Positions 6,132 through 10,722 of a stretch of 10,722 bases of DNA are shown here, in pieces. A model generated the notes under the pieces. It did no database searches. It was given only the letters and a program-made list of their open reading frames with translations, and was not told the origin of the DNA. The stretch comes from Pseudomonadota bacterium. GTDB taxonomy: Bacteria > Desulfobacterota > JADFVX01. Both the position numbers and the translations under genes were made by a program. The first letter of the stretch is position 1. The number at the start of each line of letters is the position of its first letter. The DNA lies in assembly GCA_015222555.1 (NCBI GenBank), contig JADFVM010000304.1, positions 1 through 10,722 on the forward strand, read 5' to 3'.

Positions 6132-7490
6132 TCAATAGTCAAGTTTGTTCTTTTTCTCTCTCCTGGTTCTCATGGCTTCAAATTCCTCCTCATAGAAGAA
6201 GCGCTCTTCCCCGAAAGCAGGCTTGAGGTGATTCAGCCATGTTGCATCGGGATCGAATTTGGCAAAGAAGGGACGTTCCACCCAGTCCGGGTTGCGTCCC
6301 TGGAGGAAGCGGAGCACAAAGACCGTTTCCCCCTTAACTTCGGCAACACCCTGGATTTCGACCTTTCCGGGGCTGGCGCTCATGGAAGGGCCCCGGACGG
6401 TTCGCGCCAGTCCCGACACCTGCTGGATTCCACCCTGATATATCTCCCATGCCCTGGCCAGAGGGACTTTAAAATGCCGATATGCGCCCGTGTCCCTTTC
6501 TACAAACATATAGTAGGGAGTCATACCCAGACGGACCTGTTTGCGCCACATGGTTGCCCAAACATCCTTGTCATCATTGATATGTGCAAGGAGTGGCCCC
6601 TGTGCCCTTATGACAGCTCCCGTATTTCGAACCTGCCTGATGGCCTCCCGGGCTATCGGTGTCTCCATTTCGCGCCAGTGATTGTAGTGGGCCATGATAG
6701 CGATATGTTTGCCGGATTTGACAAGCTTTTCGAAGGTAAAGAGCAGCTCGTCGGCATCGTTATCGGAGACAAAGCGCTGCGGCCAGTAGGTCAGAGCCTT
6801 GGTACCGATACGGATGGTCTGGATGTGATCGAAGTCCGGCGACCTTAGTGGCAACAGATAGCGGGAAAGGCTGGAGGATTTCATCACCATGGGGTCTCCA
6901 CCCGTTACCAACAGATCGCTTACCTCCTTGTGGCCCTTCAGATATTCGTGAAGGTTGAGACCCTCCTTAATGCATATCCGCAGCTCCTTTTCTTTTGCAA
7001 ATTGGGGCCACCGGAAGCAGAATGTACAATATGAATGGCAGGTCTGTCCCTGGGTGGGGAAGAAGAGCACCGTCTCCCTGTACTTGTGCTGGATTCCCTG
7101 CAGGGGTACTCCGTTCAGCATGGGCACGTTGAGTGTCATCTGTTCGGCAGGGTGAGGATTCAGTTCCATATGTATTCGGTGAACTGTATTCATAATCGTC
7201 TTATTATCGGCGTTGGATTTCAGCAATGTTGCCACTTCCTCGAAATGTTCCCTGGAGAGCATCCCAGGCTGCGGAAAGGTCATTTGAAAGATCGGGTCGT
7301 CAGGCACGTTATCCCAATCTATCAATTGGTCTATGACATATTGATTCACACGAAAAGGGAGTGCCGTGGCCACAACACGCATGGCAAAGCGCATCTCCCT
7401 GGATAGAGTTTTCAGCTGCCTGATCTGACTGAAATGGCTCTTTGAGTAGGCGTGAAAAGACGAATAAGCTGGAAATTTGACACCTTCCAT
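6132..7490 (-). CDS. KamA-family radical SAM aminomutase, probably not lysine-specific
   Basis: This 452-residue protein belongs to the lysine 2,3-aminomutase (KamA) family, which uses a 4Fe-4S cluster, S-adenosylmethionine and pyridoxal phosphate to move an amino group from C2 to C3 of an amino acid. The radical SAM triad is Cys151, Cys155 and Cys158 (CHSYCTFC), and LLVTGGDP is at 193-200. Arg160 sits where Arg134 of the clostridial enzyme binds the substrate carboxylate. Lys376 in SASPGKVEI is the PLP lysine position (Lys337). The two aspartates that hold the lysine side chain (Asp293, Asp330) are replaced by Arg332 and Ser369, with spacing to Lys376 unchanged. Glutamate 2,3-aminomutase also lacks these aspartates, so an acidic substrate is plausible. 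The start has AGAGG five bases upstream. No beta-lysine acetyltransferase gene is adjacent. Confidence 0.9.
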   Translation of the reverse strand: MEGVKFPAYSSFHAYSKSHFSQIRQLKTLSREMRFAMRVVATALPFRVNQYVIDQLIDWDNVPDDPIFQMTFPQPGMLSREHFEEVATLLKSNADNKTIMNTVHRIHMELNPHPAEQMTLNVPMLNGVPLQGIQHKYRETVLFFPTQGQTCHSYCTFCFRWPQFAKEKELRICIKEGLNLHEYLKGHKEVSDLLVTGGDPMVMKSSSLSRYLLPLRSPDFDHIQTIRIGTKALTYWPQRFVSDNDADELLFTFEKLVKSGKHIAIMAHYNHWREMETPIAREAIRQVRNTGAVIRAQGPLLAHINDDKDVWATMWRKQVRLGMTPYYMFVERDTGAYRHFKVPLARAWEIYQGGIQQVSGLARTVRGPSMSASPGKVEIQGVAEVKGETVFVLRFLQGRNPDWVERPFFAKFDPDATWLNHLKPAFGEERFFYEEEFEAMRTRREKKNKLDY

Positions 7491-7544
7491 TAAGACCTCT
7501 CATGATCTGCCGATATGGCTTTGGAATCGGATTCCTGTTGTGTC

Positions 7545-7575
7545 TTTCGCAATTGCAAAACTATTTTCAGAATAG
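7545..7575. promoter_or_regulatory. paired palindromes just downstream of the KamA promoter
   Basis: GCAATTGC (7549-7556) is a perfect palindrome that extends, with one mismatched pair, to a 16-base dyad (7545-7560). Immediately beside it CTATT and AATAG (7561-7575) form a second dyad with a five-base centre. On the minus strand both fall about 6-36 bases after the expected transcription start. That suits a repressor operator or a small 5' leader structure. Confidence 0.3.
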
Positions 7576-7587
7576 TGGAAAGGCCTA

Positions 7588-7616
7588 AGTATAGAGATTA
7601 TCGTTCTTTATGTAAA
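7588..7616 (-). promoter_or_regulatory. sigma70-type promoter for the KamA-family gene
   Basis: On the minus strand TTTACA (7616-7611) and TATACT (7593-7588) each match the -35 and -10 consensus at five of six positions and are separated by the optimal 17 bases. Transcription would start near 7581 and give a leader of roughly 90 bases before the start codon at 7490. Confidence 0.6.
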
Positions 7617-7765
7617 GGCAAGGGATATTTTTATATATCGGTAAAATTTCTATGATCTCTATGCTTTTGTGGTTATGATCTCCATTGTCTGGCAGTATAT
7701 TTTAGATATATGATGATTAGGTTTGTTATGCTTTATTATGGATTGAAATATTTAATCTAGGGAAG

Positions 7766-7797
7766 AGGTTGAGAAATAAGACTTTCAGGAAGAAGCA
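7766..7797 (+). repeat. imperfect direct repeat, left copy
   Basis: This segment shares the exact ten-base core CTTTCAGGAA (7782-7791) and about two thirds of the preceding 16 bases with a segment at 8964-8996. The copies flank the secreted-protein gene. The similarity is modest and may be chance in AT-rich DNA. Confidence 0.25.
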
Positions 7798-7897
7798 AAT
7801 TATAATTACTGATAAACAGTTTTTTGCAAGTAAGATCAGACTTATTTTCTTCAATGTTCGTAAGATGAGGTACTTCTTGTAAATAAAGAGGTTATTT

Positions 7898-7925
7898 TTG
7901 ACATCTCCATTTTTTGTGTTAGGCT
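7898..7925 (+). promoter_or_regulatory. candidate promoter for the secreted-protein gene
   Basis: A perfect TTGACA (7898-7903) is followed after 16 bases by TAGGCT (7920-7925). TG at 7917-7918, one base before the hexamer, forms an extended -10 that can compensate for the poor match. The leader would be about 60 bases and ends in a strong AAGGAG (7979-7984), eight bases before the ATG. Confidence 0.42.
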
Positions 7926-7992
7926 TTTATTGAGTATTAGGTTGATATAAATATCATCTTCGTAAGAACAAGCGTGATAAGGAGTAAAGTCT

Positions 7993-8874
7993 ATGAAAGG
8001 AATACATTTGTTTGTCGTCTTGTTTTTTGTTGTTTCTGTTTTTTACAGTCCTGCATTTGCCAATGATAATCCATGGGAAATTAAACTCCCCTTTAAAACG
8101 GCAGTCATTCATTATAAAAATACGGGGTCTCTTAAAGGGGAGGAAAAACTGTACATAAGAAAAGGTGGAAAGGAGATGGCTAAGATCACCAATCTTTCGG
8201 GGAAGGTGATGTTTGTCCCAATGAAGGACAAGAAAATGGATATTACCACTGTTGACTGGATATATAATGTAGATATGGAAAAACAGGAGGCGCAGAAGTT
8301 CACTAACCCGAAGAAGTTTATGATGGAGGAATATAACAAATTATCTCAAAAGGAAAAAGCCACAGTGCTTAAGAACATGGAAGAGATCGGGATGAATATG
8401 ACCAATCTTCTCGGAGGCACTGTTAAGAAAAAGGCTTCAAAAATCCTCGGCTACACATGCGATGTAGTAACAGTGATGGGAACCACCATCCATACAATGA
8501 CCAAGACACCAATTCCACTCAAAACAGTGGGTAATGTGATGGTAATTAAGATTAATTCAGTCGCAACAAAGATTGAAAAAAATGTGAAGGTTCCCGATGA
8601 TATATTTAAAGTACCACCAGGAATCAAGGTGATGTACATAAAGGAACAGGATGATCTGAACAGGGAAATGAGCAAAAGTATGATAGCAAATCTTAAGGAC
8701 CCTGATGCTGCAAAAAAGATGAAAGAATCAACCGAGCAAATGAAACAAGAAATGGAAACAGAGGAAGGAGAAAAGGCCCCGGTCGAAAGCGAGGAAGCGC
8801 AGGAAGAAAAGCCCAACATTGAAAAAACATTGGAAGAAGGCTTAAAGGGCTTGAAGGGAATTTTCGGTAATTAG
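7993..8874 (+). CDS. secreted protein of unknown function, DUF4412-like
   Basis: This 293-residue protein has a clear Sec signal peptide: Lys2, a hydrophobic core (about 4-18), and AFA before Asn24 as the likely cleavage site, so it is exported to the periplasm. The mature part is rich in lysine and methionine (about 20 Met). It contains ILGYTCDVVTVMG (152-163) with the only cysteine, Cys156. PDDIFKVPPGIKV (201-213) follows. Together they resemble the C-terminal half of DUF4412-type periplasmic proteins, which end in a 'P-x-x-x-F-x-x-P-x-G' segment. That resemblance is from memory and not certain. The tail (about 220-280) is highly charged, probably helical, with a long acidic run, and ends in GLKGLKGIFGN. 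A lone cysteine rules out an internal disulfide. AAGGAG eight bases upstream supports the start. It is transcribed alone; no function can be given. Confidence 0.85.
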   Translation: MKGIHLFVVLFFVVSVFYSPAFANDNPWEIKLPFKTAVIHYKNTGSLKGEEKLYIRKGGKEMAKITNLSGKVMFVPMKDKKMDITTVDWIYNVDMEKQEAQKFTNPKKFMMEEYNKLSQKEKATVLKNMEEIGMNMTNLLGGTVKKKASKILGYTCDVVTVMGTTIHTMTKTPIPLKTVGNVMVIKINSVATKIEKNVKVPDDIFKVPPGIKVMYIKEQDDLNREMSKSMIANLKDPDAAKKMKESTEQMKQEMETEEGEKAPVESEEAQEEKPNIEKTLEEGLKGLKGIFGN

Positions 8875-8920
8875 TTTTTCTATACCTCCACTTGAAGGAA
8901 GTCTTCATAGATAAAGGTCC

Positions 8921-8951
8921 TAAAAAAACAACATTACGGGTTGTAATGTTG
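8921..8951 (-). terminator. Rho-independent terminator acting on the minus strand
   Basis: CAACATTAC (8929-8937) and GTAATGTTG (8943-8951) form a perfect nine-pair stem with a five-base loop. On the minus strand the stem is followed directly by seven Ts (the A-run at 8922-8928), as in an intrinsic terminator. The stem is only moderately GC-rich. It would end leftward transcripts such as one from queD-folE2, whose last stop is about 570 bases away. It could weakly serve the plus-strand gene as well. Confidence 0.5.
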
Positions 8952-8963
8952 CATTATTGGTGA

Positions 8964-8996
8964 AGCTTGAAAAATCACGCTTTCAGGAAGGAAGAA
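8964..8996 (+). repeat. imperfect direct repeat, right copy
   Basis: This partner of the segment at 7766-7797 shares the exact core CTTTCAGGAA (8980-8989), followed in both by a GAAG-type purine run. It sits about 90 bases after the secreted-protein gene. Significance is uncertain. Confidence 0.25.
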
Positions 8997-9006
8997 TTTG
9001 CTGTTA

Positions 9007-9150
9007 ATGGCTAAGGAGAGGAAGCTAAGAAGTAAGATGTTGGATAGAGGCAGGTTGTATCCACTTCAAGCCAAACATGGTACAGTATTTATTGCTTTAC
9101 AAATTCCAATCCAAAATGTATATATAACCTCCCAATTTACTATTTTTTGA
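9007..9150 (+). CDS. doubtful 47-residue open reading frame
   Basis: An ATG-started frame encodes a basic N-terminal half (MAKERKLRSKML...) and a hydrophobic C-terminal half ending in ...SQFTIF. An AGGAAGGAAG purine run lies upstream but at about 12 bases, which is too far to be convincing. I recognise no family. The surrounding DNA is AT-rich and shows no other sign of coding, so this is probably a chance frame. It is listed because it is the only candidate in the gap. Confidence 0.1.
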   Translation: MAKERKLRSKMLDRGRLYPLQAKHGTVFIALQIPIQNVYITSQFTIF

Positions 9151-9517
9151 AATGGATTTGTTTTGAGACACTGGATTCAGCATAACTTTAACGGCTTACA
9201 TGTTTACTGTCAACTGAGACGCATAGGAATGGACAGACACTTAGCCCTTTCAATTATAAGAAAATGGGAGGGCATCGTACATAAGCTTATCTATTCAAGA
9301 AGATAAATCTCTTCCCATCAAGTAACCCACTTTAAATCTTAACTGAATATAGGCGTGGTTATATCTTTTCTTTATTCTAAAGTGTAAGTTTTCTTTCTTA
9401 GTCAACGATACTCTCCTTATACTCTCTCCAAGTTGCCTTTGTCTTTTTGAAGGGCGACAAAAAATATGATTTTTCAGACCCTCTCAGAGGCGTTTAGCGT
9501 TTCCCTTTTTATCATAG

Positions 9518-10315
9518 TCAGTCAATGGTTGACTTTCCGTTAGTCCTTTTTTCTACAAAGGCATAGGCGCTGTGGTTGTGTATGGATTCGAAATTTTCAG
9601 CCTCTACACTGAACCAGGTAATTTCTTTATTCTTGTCCAGCTTTACATAAACTTCTCTAACAAGGTCTTCAACGAAGCGCGGGTTATCATAAGCCAACTC
9701 GGTCACATATTTTTCATCGGGTCTTTTTAGTATGGAGTAGATAGGACTGCTGGCACAGGATTCCACGAGTTCTATGATCTCTTCTATCCAGGTAAATTCA
9801 TTAAAGCGAAAGTTGACGGTAATGATACTCCTTTGGTTGTGCGCCCCTCGTTCGCTTACCTCTTTTGAACAGGGGCACAAGCTGGTAACGGGCACAGCCA
9901 CGGTAATAACAAAATCTTTCTCATCATTACTTGCACCAACAAATCGGCAGTTGTACTCAACGAGACCCGTTGCTCCGGAAACGGGCGCTGCCTTTTCAAT
10001 AAAGTAGGGAAATTCCACTTCCATATGGGCAGACTCCGCATCCAATGTTTCTTTCATCTCATCAAGAATCTTTCCAAAGTTGTTGACCGATATTTCTCCA
10101 TGATAAAGATTCAGTACTTCGATGAATCGGCTCATGTGGGTTCCTTTGAAGTGATGGGGCAGGTCAACGTACATGTTGATAGTTGCAACGGTATGCTGAT
10201 GCTTGTTTTTTTTATCGAGAACAAGAATAGGGTATTTGATGTTTTTAACACCCACCTTCTGGATCTCTACATTTCTTGTGTCTTTCTCGCTTTGCATATC
10301 TCTTGCGTTTTTCAT
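9518..10315 (-). CDS. folE2: GTP cyclohydrolase I type IB (FolE2)
   Basis: A 265-residue GTP cyclohydrolase of the FolE2 (GCYH-IB, COG1469) family. It converts GTP to 7,8-dihydroneopterin triphosphate, the first step of both folate and queuosine synthesis, in the cytosol. Diagnostic segments are KVGVKNIKYPI (20-30), HTVATINMYVDLP (41-53), KGTHMSRFIE (57-66), and the active-site stretch VTSLCPCSKEVSERGAHNQRS with Cys147, Cys149 and His159. ENFESIHNHSAYAF near 240-253 closes the set. Length is normal. The start at 10315 is used because GAGGA (10326-10330) lies ten bases upstream, within the last codons of queD; Met7 is an alternative. Only six bases separate it from queD, so the two are co-transcribed and translationally coupled. 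FolE2 enzymes are known for flexible metal use and zinc-limitation regulation in some bacteria, although no Zur site is visible here. Confidence 0.96.
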   Translation of the reverse strand: MKNARDMQSEKDTRNVEIQKVGVKNIKYPILVLDKKNKHQHTVATINMYVDLPHHFKGTHMSRFIEVLNLYHGEISVNNFGKILDEMKETLDAESAHMEVEFPYFIEKAAPVSGATGLVEYNCRFVGASNDEKDFVITVAVPVTSLCPCSKEVSERGAHNQRSIITVNFRFNEFTWIEEIIELVESCASSPIYSILKRPDEKYVTELAYDNPRFVEDLVREVYVKLDKNKEITWFSVEAENFESIHNHSAYAFVEKRTNGKSTID

Positions 10316-10321
10316 CTTGTC

Positions 10322-10690
10322 TCATTCCTCAAAATAGGAAGCGGCGGCATCGTCCGTTTCCCAAAGGGTAATTTTTTTTACTCTGCAGCTATTGCCCATG
10401 GCCTTTACCAGCTCATCAAAAATGTATTTTGCAATATTTTCCGATGAGGGGTTGACCGTTTTAAATGCCCGGTGCTCGTTAAGATAGATGTGATCCAGAT
10501 CGGTCGCAATTTTATTACTCTTTTCTTTCAGCAGGTTGAAGTCGACAGCCAGACCTGACCGGTCCAGCTCCTTGGTCTCTACGACAATATCCACCTTCCA
10601 GTTATGGCCGTGAAGATTCTCACACACGCCATTATAGTTCCTTAAGTTGTGGGCTGATGCAAATTCTGTTTTTACGATAATTTCATACAT
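10322..10690 (-). CDS. queD: 6-carboxy-5,6,7,8-tetrahydropterin synthase (QueD)
   Basis: A 122-residue member of the 6-pyruvoyltetrahydropterin synthase/QueD family. QueD converts 7,8-dihydroneopterin triphosphate, the product of FolE2, to 6-carboxytetrahydropterin on the way to preQ0 and queuosine. The zinc ligands are His14 (FASAHNL) and His27 and His29 (LHGHNW). Cys23 in CENLHGH is the catalytic cysteine at the QueD spacing CxxxHGH. Asp66-His67 (LDHIYLN) completes the catalytic set and Glu111 (ITLWET) binds the pterin. Length is standard (about 120). The bacterial context and the cysteine spacing favour QueD over PTPS-III. The ATG at 10690 has AGGA eight bases upstream. It is the first visible gene of the pair; the window ends 32 bases further, so its promoter and any queE or queC neighbours are not seen. 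Confidence 0.95.
   Translation of the reverse strand: MYEIIVKTEFASAHNLRNYNGVCENLHGHNWKVDIVVETKELDRSGLAVDFNLLKEKSNKIATDLDHIYLNEHRAFKTVNPSSENIAKYIFDELVKAMGNSCRVKKITLWETDDAAASYFEE
10326..10330 (-). promoter_or_regulatory. folE2 ribosome binding site inside the end of queD
   Basis: GAGGA on the minus strand overlaps the codons for the last residues of QueD and lies ten bases before the folE2 ATG. Translation of folE2 is therefore likely to depend on ribosomes finishing queD. Confidence 0.6.
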
Positions 10691-10722
10691 TATATGATCC
10701 TGAGAAAATTATTTAAAAGTGA

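Larger units (their letters stand above)
7504..7992. other. AT-rich divergent intergenic region
   Basis: This 489-base gap between the KamA-family gene (-) and the secreted-protein gene (+) holds no credible coding sequence. It contains a promoter for each gene, two short palindromes on the KamA side, and TATGATCTC repeated at 7651 and 7674. It also has the left copy of a weak direct repeat (7766-7797) whose partner lies beyond the secreted-protein gene. The middle (about 7620-7890) is AT-rich with no recognisable signal. Confidence 0.6.
8875..9517. other. 643-base gene-poor AT-rich region
   Basis: Between the secreted-protein gene and the end of folE2 I find no convincing gene. The region holds a hairpin with a T-run that would terminate leftward transcription (8921-8951), the right copy of a weak direct repeat (8964-8996), and a doubtful 47-codon reading frame (9007-9150). 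From about 9151 to 9517 I see nothing beyond minor dyads. There is no tRNA, no transposase fragment I can recognise, and no copy of the inverted-repeat element at 4301. Confidence 0.55.

Noticed and set aside
6108..6848. 246-codon plus-strand open frame
   Set aside because: It lies antisense within the KamA-family gene, whose protein carries all family motifs. The plus-frame translation resembles no family I know and is a codon-bias shadow.
7651..7682. TATGATCTC repeated twice, 23 bases apart
   Set aside because: Nine-base repeats are easily found by chance in AT-rich DNA; there is no third regularly spaced copy and no clear promoter beside them.
7942..7957. FNR-like box TTGAT...ATCAT upstream of the secreted-protein gene
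   Set aside because: The half-sites are six bases apart instead of four and the second half is imperfect.
9282..9305. TTATCT/AGATAA dyad in the gene-poor gap
   Set aside because: Six AT-rich pairs with an eight-base loop and no T-run; indistinguishable from chance.
10025..10447. 140-codon plus-strand open frame across folE2 and queD
   Set aside because: It is antisense to two well-supported genes and has no recognisable motif.

Overview
The window reads as a chromosomal stretch from a Gram-negative environmental bacterium of moderate GC content with AT-rich intergenic gaps. The mix of genes (TVP38/TMEM64 protein, KamA-family radical SAM enzyme, FolE2 with QueD) and a C-rich inverted-repeat element between two genes would fit a deltaproteobacterial (Desulfobacterota-like) lineage. 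No marker gene is present, so that placement is a weak inference. I see no rRNA, tRNA, CRISPR array, phage gene or transposase gene.

Layout. Bases 30-1055 (+) carry a short-chain dehydrogenase/reductase and a DUF488 protein three bases apart. A small SAM methyltransferase converges on them (1067-1624, -). A DUF2288 protein follows (1731-2039, +). Bases 2257-5248 (+) carry two pentose-phosphate-pathway genes, transketolase (forced TTG start) and 6-phosphogluconolactonase. They are separated by a 125-bp inverted-repeat, MITE-like element. A TVP38/TMEM64 membrane protein comes next (5320-6030, +). A KamA-family aminomutase (6132-7490, -) has a good sigma70-type promoter and two small palindromes just downstream of its expected transcription start. 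A 489-base AT-rich gap separates it from a secreted protein that I do not recognise with certainty (7993-8874, +). A second gene-poor gap of 643 bases follows, and the window ends with queD and folE2 (-), translationally coupled.

How the genes work together. Transketolase and 6-phosphogluconolactonase belong to the same pathway. FolE2 and QueD catalyse consecutive early steps from GTP towards 7-deazaguanine/queuosine, and FolE2 can also feed folate. The other genes look like single-gene housekeeping or accessory functions with no evident shared pathway.

No clearly new multi-gene system is visible. The most interesting single observation is that the KamA homologue keeps the iron-sulfur, carboxylate-binding and PLP-lysine positions. 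It lacks both aspartates that bind the lysine side chain, with Arg332 and Ser369 at those positions. This points to an acidic substrate such as glutamate rather than lysine.
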